From Loripinus fragilis (Eukaryota > Mollusca > Bivalvia > Lucinida > Lucinidae): a stretch of 64,000 nucleotides of DNA. Made by a program: the position numbers and the translations under genes. Each line of letters begins with the position of its first letter. Within the stretch, counting starts at the first letter, position 1. Below, one piece after another: positions 25,601 to 37,600 of this stretch. The notes beneath the pieces were generated by a model. The model made no database searches. It had not been told where the DNA came from and saw only the letters and a list, made by a program, of their open reading frames with translations. The stretch lies in NCBI GenBank assembly GCA_964019695.1, contig OZ026520.1, forward strand, positions 34,204,620 through 34,268,619, written 5' to 3'.

Positions 25601-28600
25601 TGCCTGTTTATTAAAGATTGGAACAGGATTATATAAACTTTATCCTGCAAGCAACTTTTGGGTTGTTACTTAAACTTGCATCTAAAATTTGGTGCCATTT
25701 TGTCTAAAACTTACAAAGATATGACAATATATCCTCACATGTCCCAAAACGTGCATTGCAATTTGCTTCAGAAAAGCTTCAGTATACAGGAATGGTCTTT
25801 ATATAAAGGTCAGTAACTCGAGAAATACAGTGAGTAATTCTTTATGTTTGGTGTCATTTTAAAGGCGACAAATAGTTCTTTCCAGAAAGGTATAACATTT
25901 TGTCGTAGCATGTATGTGAAGAAAGTTATGAAGCTACTTGCATTCATATTTGAACAACCCTCGTACAAAATACTATAATGCCTTCAATGTTTACCGTCGT
26001 GAGTTGGCTCCCAGTACCGTTAGTTTAACAGGTGACAGGGCCCAGGGCGACGACAGTAAACATTGGGCTTACAGTAATTGTCAATGTTTAATGATGCTAA
26101 TCGGTACCACTGTAATAATAAATAGGAACTGGGTTATCCTTTGCTCATATATATCATTTAGCATGAACTAAGAAGTGTGAAGCATGAAATGTGAAGTATA
26201 TAGTTTGAAATATGCAGTCTGAATAGTAAAGTACGGTGTGTGAACGATCAAGTGTGAAATATGAAGTGTGAAGTATCAATATCTTAGAAAGGTCAACACC
26301 TATGTCTGTTGGGGGGAACAGTGGTGCTATAGCATATCAAACTTAGTCCTCATTTGACAATTAGGGGGAAATTAGTTATATAACATTACAGTAACTGCTA
26401 AGCTTATCTCTGTGTGTAACGCTTACAGTCTTCAGAATCTTTTCTGCAAAACGCTTGTTCTCTCCTAGACACCAATCCCCCAACTCCAACACCAACCACA
26501 ACTACGACGACGACGGAAGTTACAACCACTTCTACCTCTACAACTACTGACGTCACCACCACCACTACCATTCCACCTACAACCTTGCCACAACCTACAA
26601 CACCAAAGGAAATAACGCATACAGTACCAGTGACGAGAAAAATCTTTAATTCTACAACACACTTCTCAACTCGTTTTAGTAAATCACCTGATTACAGTGT
26701 TACAGATACTTCACCAGACAGCAGAACGTCGACTACAACACTTGTAATTTCTAAAGCAATACAAAGCAGCACGAGGGTTTCAGGTAAGGTTATACTGCTT
26801 ATACTGCTTCACAGTGAAAATAAGGTACGTGTAGGGCTCTCTTCAGCTATAACTGCATGGCTATCAGTTTCTGTTGGTGTTATGCTCGTGGTCATGCAAT
26901 AATATACTGCGATGTAGTTGTATGGCTGGGTGATTGCATTTGGATACACAATACCAGTCAGTGATTGTGTAGTATAGTTATAAAAATTCAAACGTTTCGA
27001 GGGATTCTAGAATTTTATATTTTGGTTTAGAATTAGATGGCACAGTGATGTTTTGGAATATTGGCCTCAATAACAATATGCTGTGAGAATATTCTGTTTG
27101 GTTGATTGCAGATACATGTTCTGTTATGTACTTGATTGTGTCCCTTCTAGTTCACATTGCTGAATAAGAGAAAACCTGCATGCTTGCACATTGTACATGT
27201 GCGGATCCAGCAACTGTCGTCAGCGGGGTCCTGACAACGTTTTTTTTATCACCAATGTATATGAGCCATGGCATGTGATTTCCAACAATGTTGCATTTTG
27301 ACAAGTGTAGACAAATACGAACCTGTGCAGCCGCCTTTTAAGCTTAGAAACTCCAAATGGTGTTCGGTCAGTAGCTTAACAGTCATAGAATATTCAAGTG
27401 AGCAGCAATGGCTCTGATCAGACTGTGCGTATGCGCAGGCTTTGCTGGTCGCACAATCATACCACATTGTTGGAAATATCATGCCACGGCTCATATCACA
27501 TTGGGCCGTAAAGACTGCTCTCAAGAAGCAATTGCGCCTGATGCATTCAACTGCCTCTTGAGGGGGGTTCGTAACAGAATTTCTAGGGAATCCTATAGCC
27601 ACATGTAATTTTACAGAGGAGGGGGGGGGGGTGTCCAGACCCCCAGCCCCTCTGGATCCGCTCATGTTGTAATCTGGTTTTGTGCGTGCTTCTGTTGGTA
27701 GGTGTTCTGGTGTCTCTTTCATTGGTGCCATAGGTTGGACTGTGATCTGTGATTGTGGCACTTATTGATCATATAATATTTTGCGTCCAGATCTGTGTTT
27801 ACTGACATACATTTTACTATCAAAACTTAATTGCAATAAATAGTTAACCTGAAAAATGTAAGTTAGAATGATCAGGAAATAATCAAACACCGCAGACCAA
27901 CCCACGGCACCGTGAGGAAGAGCCACTGAACATTTACAGTAACAATACATCTGTAAGACAATAATAGCAAAGCAACCAGCTTTCTCTTCCTCTTCAAGAT
28001 GATTGCAAAACTAGAATGGACACAAAGCAATGCATAACAAGACAAAGACAAACACAGAATTTCCAGAAACAATGGGAAGTACATTAAACAATAGATCAAC
28101 AACAACAGAACCACCGCCTTAGAACAGCAAGCAACTTAAGCCACCAGGGGGCTTAAATGCATTTTACTAGCGCCAAATCTTCGCCCTAGATTATGTTGTT
28201 GTTAAAACACAAAATTGTTTAGCTTGCATGGAGATAGTTTTAATTGTTCTTTTTTTGTCTTTTGTTTTTTCTGTCATTTTCGCACTCATTTTTACTGCTT
28301 TACGAATGTACAAATAAAGCGTACGTTAAAGCTGCATAGTCTGTAACTTTTGATCTTTTAATTTAAGATCTAATGGTTCTTTTTTTTCAAGAACACAGTA
28401 AAATAACTAAAATTCAGGTAAACATTTTACCAATTTCGTAAATCTTAACAAATTATCAGTATCAAAACAACAGCATTTATGTTAAAATTAACTGTCTATA
28501 ATTATTGGAGGGACGCAAATAATTACCAACAAGAGAAAACACACCTGTTTTACAAAATAATTCACTTTTCCGTGCAGTTTTCAGCAATAATGAACAGATT

Positions 28601-31600
28601 TATTGTGAAAACATAACTTAATTCTACTTTTACAAATGATTTAAAAAGAAAATAATTTTTTTCGAAAAATATCAAAAGTTACAGACTATGCAGCTTTAAA
28701 CACAAAAAATGTTTTCAATGAAATATACCACTTAAAATAAATATAATTAAATTGGGGCACATACCAATCAGTATTTATGTACAAAATAAGTATTTTTAAT
28801 GTGTAATGTAACAGACACTTACTTAAGTCAGGTTGAGATGGCAATTCACCTAACAATAGCTTTACTTGAAAGGCGTGCACTGCTGCGAATACGCAAATAC
28901 TTAGGGCACTACACTCTGCAATCAATTACCAGTGATTGATCTTCTTCAGTCGCTTGTTGAGACAAAATAAAAAGTATCAAAAGACACAGGTTTAGAACGG
29001 ACAAGAAATACATAGATTAAAACTTAATCACCTCATCTGTATATAAAAACATCATTGCTTGTAATGAAGCAATATTTTTTAATGATGTGAATATTAGAAT
29101 TACATATTGGTAGGAAATGTGAGAGAGGGGGAATAATAGAGAGAACTCGTGGGTAAGATAGAGAGGGGGAAAACAAAGACTAAGGGAGTGTAAGACTCTT
29201 CTCGGCTTACTTTGGTTGCCTACATTGTATCCCCATGACAAAAGTAAAAAAATGGAGGTCTTTTTCGACATACGTTAACATTGAATAATCTCTATAGGTG
29301 AACGATATTAACAAATCCCCATACTTAAAAATTATATCTAAATCTTGTCTGGCAAGTTTAATCCTTATATTCCTGTTCTATTTCAGACTATTTCAGCAAT
29401 GCGCTATATATGTTAAACTGCCTTGACAATTTGTTTAATGTTATCATCTCTCTCTTCTCGTTACTGAATTTTGCTAGAAATCCAAGATATGATAAAGTGT
29501 TATCGCACATGGCTGTTACTAAGAACATCTTATTTACGATTTGCCAAATATTTTTGGAACAAATCTCGCTACACATGCTACCGCTTATATCTGAATCTTA
29601 TACCCAGTCAAGCACCCTACTGATGTAATAATAACACCCTGACTTTATTAACTCAATCCAGATAGTAGGCTGATTAATTGCTTAAAGACGCCAAGACGTC
29701 TGTAGCTAAAATATTAACCCTTTGAGCAAATGATATATATTTGAAAGGACAATATTGATTACTATTATTCTATAATGTAGCTATTGTGAGAAAATAAAAT
29801 TATATATAGTCACAGCAAAACCTGTGTAAAACAGCCACTCCCAAAAAGACCAAAATTGGTTTTCAAGACCAAGTATCGCTTAATGCAGGTCAAATCTGAA
29901 ATACTTTCGATCTTCATTAGGCGACCATTTTGTCATTAAGATTATGTGTTTTGTCTATTTTTGAGAAGCCGTTTTACACAGCTTTTACTGTACTATAAGT
30001 ATCGTATATGCAGAGCGTCATTCTTTAAATGCGTATGTGCAGCTATCCACCAGGGCTAATTGACTCTGTCTCTATCCACTGTGTATGTTGTGCTAGTCAG
30101 CAGAGGCCGCACTGGTATGCAGGTTTTATCTGAGCCTCCATGGCTTACTTTTGCACTAACTGTCAAGATCCTACGTGCTTTCTAATTTTGCTTTTAACGT
30201 CATCACATTAATAACCTTTTGGGGGTTATTTCTTTACATATATATGGTGTGGTGTCACAGTATAATACTTGCTTTGCGTAGTACCACTAGCACCGAAAGT
30301 AACAACACCTTGTCACGTTAAAAACATTGATCATTCCCTGGGCGTTCTTAGAAAATTGTTTATATATGGTACTTGTAAGAGTTCTGTTATTTATATACAT
30401 GTATATCTAGCGTCCTTTTTGTGGGAGACATAGGGAAAATATGCAGACCCAGATCAGATGCCACAGAATGCAGTGTCGGATTAGGGTCTCCACTGTTTGT
30501 TACAGAATGTTCTATTTAATGTTGAACTAAAATTTAAAATGACAGCCAACAACATATGAAATATAAATTGACTGGTCTAATTGATAAGAATGAGAAATTC
30601 CAAGCAGCTTAAATCAGTTAACACACTAGCTGCATTTATATTTACAGCACGACCACCTACCAGGCCGCCTACCGACAACACACACTCGGTATCCTCTTTT
30701 GGAACGTCAACCATAAAAGCTGGAGGAAATGATTCTTTGGAAGGTGGATCTGGTATAGTCAATCATCCTGTCTCAGATAATACTATAGTTATTGTGTCTG
30801 CTGTATGTAGTGTGTTTATCATTCTCCTGGTGCTGCTTGTTATTGTTGCCATCAAACTAAGAAAGAAAAGGTGAGTACTTTCACACCGGATAGGCGACAA
30901 TCGAAAAACGTTAATACTATCTCCGAACATAGATCAAAAATGGTTAGAAACAGATTTTTTGATAGCCATTTGTCGCCAGTCTGCGTCAAATGACAATCTA
31001 AAACCCTGTTTCTAACGATTTTTGATCCGCGTTCGTCGATTGTTAAGAGCGTTTACGATTGCCGCATATCAGGTATGACTTTGAGGGTACAAAAACATTT
31101 GAGCTGCGACGTGATTTTCAACAATGTGCATTTTGACTCAGATGAGCCTGTGCAGCATCCTTTTATGCTTAGAAACTCCAAATGATGTTCAGTCAGTAGC
31201 TCAACAGTCATTGGATATTAAAGCGACTAGCAAAGGCTCTGATCAGACTGCGCGTATGCGCAGGCTGGTCTGAGCCTTTGCTGGTCGCACATACTACATT
31301 GTTGGAAATCTCATGTCGCGGCTCAAATATACATGGATGAATGCCATGCGGAATAATTTATGTGCTACTCTCTTCTCCAATTTCATTAGATAAATATTCT
31401 TTACTTCCTCCACATTGGAGAGTACAATCTACATATAAACACAGTATGTAAACTGAAATAAACATTCTGTACCCGTTCCTCCTAGCTCTCGCCTTATACA
31501 TTATGAATTACAGCACTCGTGCGTAACCAGTTATCGGAAATCGTGATGTGAGAGTTGTTGGTACAGCTGTAATTGCGAGGGCCCACCTATTAAAATTCAT

Positions 31601-34600
31601 TTTTCATAGATCTGAGTAACTGTTACAGTTACAACCATGTAAACATGTATACATGTGATTGCCAATTCCACTAAAACCATGCAAACTGGCATTTAAGCTA
31701 GTTTTCGCCACAGAACAGCTCTGATTGTGAGCAAGTCGTTTTTTAACAACGCAAAATGCAAAAGGAGGAAACCGTTAAAATCATGGAATAAAACGGAATA
31801 AAATAGATAAAATGGCTTTTCTTACCTTGTTCGAATGTGTATTGTCTGTATCGCTAACAATATAAATCGAAATGTGTACCTGTACCTAAATACACGCATT
31901 TTTCCGACTACTGGTTACGCACGAGTGCTGTTATTCATGTTTATAAGGCGAGAGCTAGGAGGAACGGGTACAGGATGTTTATTTCAGTTTACATACTGTG
32001 ATAAATATATATACAAACATACACACATATATACACATATCAGAAATGGCAAAATGAAACGAATGATAATTTTAGGGAAGGATGGTATAGTACTAGATAC
32101 AGATTTACACAAAAAAGGTTACTCAATCATTGTCGTGCTGTTATCCTAACCCAACCGATTCTTACCAAAATGAACTGCAAGGGTAGTGAAAGGTAATGAG
32201 GCATAACTTAAACAATATATTCATATTATGAAAATAGCACGACCCAATTCTAGTGACAATGTACATGCCACTAGTCTGATCCCGGCTATGTTTCATAGCA
32301 CAAAGTCGGTCGCTACATCTCTAATAATTTCCCCCAAAAAGCCTTATATGTGGAAAGAGAAGACCAAACAGCTTTTGATTCAAACAAAGTATGTTAAACA
32401 CATAATGCATACACGCATAACACATACGCATAATATGACGCAAAGTTTTGCAAGACGAAAATAGAGCATCTATTTATTTTTATACTTACACCATTTTGTA
32501 AATATTAAAAATGCAGCACAATTGAAACTGCTCACATTTATTCCCCAAGATTCGAATAAACTCTGCATTCCCCATGCCTAAGAGAACATCAGTCACGCGA
32601 TTTTCGTCTAAAGTGCTGAGAAATATAAAGACCTGGATGCTAATGTTTTGAATTTCAGTCTATGCCTTCCTCTTTCCATACCCAAGTAAGTACAAATATT
32701 AATACGATGACCAACTATATTGTTATAATACACGTTACAATGTAGGCAGAATTTGTTATTCATTGACATCTAAGCCAAATGAGAAATAATTTGAATGTGC
32801 GAAAAACTGGGAAGCAGACGATTTCTCCTCTCGCTCGACAAATACCATATACAGTGAGGTGTATACTCAAAATGTATTGCTCTAAACCGACGGTAGTGTG
32901 TGAAAATGTTCTATTGTTCCAAGTGGAAATTGCACAACGGTGCAGTTTACTCTTAAGTAGACGTTTCTATGCGAACGATTTTGAGAATGTTCCATTTTCA
33001 AGATATCTAGATAGGATGTCCCTTAGCTGATATTTTTCTAGCAATCTTACAACATCTGCCTCAACACATTCTTGCCTATGGTTACATGTGGCAAAATGCG
33101 ATGTTAATCTGGTGAGAAATATATTCTTAAAAGGGTATCATTTGGAAGCAAAGACTGCACCAAAGAACTGAAACTAGAGTGTGCATATTTCCTGGGCAAG
33201 ACTAGCTAGTTTCTGCCATTCAGGCTTCATCAGTGACCCTCTAATAGTTTCAAAGTTCCACAATGAAACCCATGCTCCCAAAGGACAAGAAAATAAAATC
33301 TACATTATTGTGAAGGGCAGGGAGACGTTCTACCGCCGCCACAAAGTCCCAGTAACCAGCTGTAGTGAAGTCAAATATGTTCTTAAAAGGGTATCCCTTT
33401 GGAAGGAAAGACTGCACCAAAGAACTGAAACTAGAGTGTGCATATTTCCTGGGCCAGACTAGCTAGTTTCTGCCATTTAGGCTTCATCAGTGACCCTCTA
33501 ATAGTTTCAAAGTTCCAAAATGAAACCCATGCTCCCAAAGGACAAGAAAATAAAATCTACACTATAGTGAAGGGCAGGGAGACGTTCTACCGCTGCCACA
33601 CAGTCCCAGTCACCAGCTGTAGTGAAGTCAAATATGTTCTTAAAAGGGTATCCCTTTGGAGGCAAAGACTGCACCAAAGAACTGAAACTAGAGTGTGCAT
33701 ATTTCCTGAGCCAGACTAGCTAGTTTCTGCCATTTAGGCTTCATCAGTGACCCTCTAATAGTTTCAAAGTTCCAAAATGAAACCTATGTTCCCAAAGGAC
33801 AAGAAAATAAAATCTACACTATAGTGAAGGGCAGGGAGACGTTCTACCGCTGCCACACAGTCCCAGTCACCAGTTGTAGTGAAGTCAAATATGTTCTTAA
33901 AAGGGTATCTGTTGGAAGCAAAGACTGCACCAAAGAACTGATTCTAGAGTGTGCATATTTCCTGGGCCAGACTAGCTAGCTTCTGCCATTTAGGCTTCAT
34001 GAGTAGCACTGTTTCAAATCAAATATTTGAATACAATCTAAAAACCTTAAAAGAGTTAATTTTCTGAGGTTTTATCAATTTCAATCGGAAATATACCCAA
34101 AATCTGTTCGTGTACGAAATCTGAGGGATTGCATATGCTTAACACAAAACCTGTGAACACGTTCTAGTGTAGGTAATTCAGTATCGTTTAAAGTAGCCAA
34201 ATTTTCACAACCATAAAGAGCCTTCGGTAAAACTATAGATTTATAGACTGTTTTACATATTAAGGGATGCAGAGCACCATGATTAAGAATACCACTGTTT
34301 ACAAGACAAAACTACCTTTAAGCTCGTGGGTTGCATCTCGAATGCTTAATTTCTTGCTGAGGAATTTCTTATTATATACCCCCAAGGTGCGTATATCAGC
34401 ACTTTTTGAAACAAATTAGTACGTTCATCTGTCAGTCTGTAAATTTGTGATTGTGAACATACACGCATTACTTTTTGTACCTTCACAGGGTACAGTTTGG
34501 GGTTTTGCAATCTGTATATATATATGGAAGTTAGGGTAAGAGTAGCTTGGTGCTATGATTTTCAAATGCTCTTTATGGGCTATGTTAATGTATTGTGGCC

Positions 34601-37600
34601 GGTAAGGATCTGTCCAGCAGGGATACACGCCTGATTTCTAGTCTGAGCCCTTATCTATTTCCATACTGTGTGTATGTAAACAGCGAAGACTCAATTGTAG
34701 CTGCCTCTGCCAGTTCCGTGGAATCAGACCTCTGATGTGCATCTAGGGTATACTTTGATAACGAGACACTGACGTCACAGACGCCATGTCAACAAAATAA
34801 AACTTCGTTTATTCGTTTTTGGAAATCAGAATAATGGATTTTAATAGGACTGAACCCACATGCTACAGTACTTTTTTTCGTACACCTGTTTTGGCTAATA
34901 AAATGCAGCTTTTTCATACACAGTACTTCGCCTTACATACAGCCAAGGCTTGATTTACGAATTGAGACGACCTTTTCTGGCTGAGCGAAGCCGCTAGGTC
35001 GTCTGCACCTTTTTTGCTTGCTACCGTGATAAGTACCAAATTCACATGTACTGTCCCATACTTATTTCTGAACATATACTGAGCGAAACTTCCAAACCGC
35101 CACTCTATATTTTCTCATACATTTAATATATATGATATATACATGGCTACAACTTACACTCAATATGGAAAAATTAATTGAACAGATACTGTCAAAATTT
35201 CATCTTCATGAATTGAAATTAACATGCTCAATTGATAGACTGCGTAAAGGCACCATCGCATTTCATTTTCACACAAACGCTAAACTTTGAACTCATCGCT
35301 TTAAAGCGAGTATTCCAGGGACCTAAAGCGAGTATTCCAGGGACTTAAGTGAAAAACACCAACTTTATGGTGTTATAAATGGACTTTATTGAACATTTTG
35401 GGGTTTTGCTTTTATTGGGTTTCGCTTTTATTAAGTAGGAATGTTCAGGTAATCCACAATGTTCCTATGGAAGCCCATATGACATAAAACAACACAATAA
35501 TGCTTTATGGAGATGACATGTTTTTGTTCACAACATTATTGAAGCTTTCTGGTGGTGGACTATACTGGACATTTTATGACATGCGTAATAATCAGTTTTT
35601 GTTGATTCTTTTCGTAATACGTGTGCAAAAATGAAAAATGTCCGACAGGTTGTGGTGTAAACTTTCTGCTCTATCAAAACATGTCAAACTTTATGGAAAA
35701 ATATACCGAGGGACTTTAAAAATGCACCATTTTACATTCTCTGTCTCTTCCACATGATTAATTTGATGATGTTTTCTTTATCATTTTTTATCCTCTTGCG
35801 AAATGGACCATGGTATGCCTTTATTTCGATTTGATCATGCTGTTCATTCTGACGTAATATCGACGTAAGTGTTTTTCAACAATTGTCGTCTGACAAATAT
35901 GATTTTGATTCAATTTGAAAACAAACACTTTTAGGTGGTAGCCAGATGTTTTAAAAAATGGAAAAACACAAAAGTTTTCAGAAATAATCGTTTTATTACA
36001 CTCCCACGCGTAGAGTTTCTTTGCTAACGTCAGGCTTAAATTTTCAAACATCAATAACAGACGAGTGACGTCCGCGCATGTCGCGATACTTTTGTCTTTT
36101 ATGCAACTGATTGAGGAGTATCTGTTGGCAACAAAAAGATTTTGAATACTCGTGATCCTTAGGATATAAACGGCCAATTACGTCAAAAATCAATGACGTC
36201 ATGTAGACGTAATGAACGTTGCCAGAGGCCTAAAACTTCATGATTTGATTTTGTCTTTCCTTTTGCTTTCAAGAACAAACATCGGTTCGAAAACTTTTTT
36301 TCGTTCATAATGGATGGTATGGGGACTCTGTGACTTGTTGAATTTGAGTTGTCTCAGAATTATCGCAACGTCACGGCAATCATAGGCTACAGCGTTTCGA
36401 TTTTCTTCTTGGATGCAAGCTAAATGACGGAACTTGTCATTTTTATTTTTCACATAATGAAAATATCAAATTTTCGACATAAATTAGCATTTAAGCAGGT
36501 GGTGCGTTTTTAAAGTCATTCAGTATATGAATCAATCTCAGCGATGCCCCGTTTTCGATTGAACTCACAGCCCGACCCCTCTACTTTATACTCATACAAC
36601 CCAAACGTTGGCATATTTGTGATAAAAAAAAGTTGTCGGATAGTTGTCAATGAAAATACGAGTATACACAAGGCGAAAAACATTTAACATCGTGTGCCAC
36701 GTGCAAAATGGGTATCAGTACTCTATCGTTACGCATAAAAAACATCCCTATTGAATCAAACTTTGGTATGTTCAATCGACGGATACATGTGCCCACATAT
36801 ACTGTGTCAAATATCATTTCAAACAGCTTAATAATAAATGAGCTATATTAAAAAATGTGTACTGTTAACTGGCGGTTTAGAAGTTTCGTTCAGTATATTT
36901 CATCCTAGGTTTTCAGGCATCTCTATTTTCATCTTAATCTAAGACAATTATTTTCCTAACATCAAATCATCGCCATTTTTGATTTGTACAAACATATCCT
37001 ACAGTGAGGCTAACGCTGGTCAACACAAAATGATTATTCAGGCAATTTCTCAAACATGTGCCCAACTAGAATAAGCAGAGACAAACTGCTTCTAATATCC
37101 GTTTGAATTGCTTGCGATTCACACCAGGTGTAATGGTCATTTTTTATGCATGTAGCTACGCTGTTCGACCAAATTTATACACCATAGGATTGCTGCGCTG
37201 AACCTACAATCTCATAAAATTAAAAGGATCCTCGTCCAAAGAAATTCTGATTTTGTTGCATGCGAACAATAAAGGCGCAGATCAGCCTGCATATCTGCAC
37301 AATCTGTCCTACACCTTTGTAATTTGCTTCTGTAATAGGAATATATTGTAACATGCTATATGAAACAAGAAATATCTTTAAAAAAGATATTCGGCGGCTC
37401 TCAAATACTTACAATTTTAACACAACTAAGTGACGAAATCCCCTTATACTCCCTGTCTTTGCATGCTGGAAAAGGATATTCCGTCTAAAACCAGCGAATT
37501 TGGAAGTTGTGCTATGTTTCTGGTCTCTCTTTTGCTTGGTGCTCTTTTCGCTGAGCGATATGCATCTGAATCGTTCCAAATTTTAGGCACTTCACCAGCA

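Larger units (their letters stand above)
35075..36897. mobile_element. TA-flanked transposon-like element with 28-bp inverted repeats (outer)
   Basis: Left end TATACTGAGCGAAACTTCCA, right end complement TATACTGAACGAAACTTCTA. The ends match at 26 of 28 positions and continue AACCGCCA. The 1,823-bp total includes a second element of 827 bp at 35702-36528, leaving about 996 bp of original interior without a transposase frame. Probably Tc1/mariner-like and non-autonomous (inference from TA and end layout). Intron 5. Confidence 0.83.

Noticed and set aside
27249..27761. 170-codon minus-strand open frame
   Set aside because: Most of it is the translation of the M1 MITE copy F and neighbouring repeats. 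The same peptide strings (CATSK, AYAQSDQS, LEFLSLKGG) occur at every M1 copy.
33181..33719. Two homologous 93-codon frames in tandem
   Set aside because: They are the same frame in successive 257-bp satellite units. There is no splice context or domain, and the unit length is not a multiple of three.
35821..36177. 118-codon minus-strand open frame as a transposase
   Set aside because: No catalytic motif or helix-turn-helix could be seen. It is kept only as an unassigned frame in the inner TA-flanked element.
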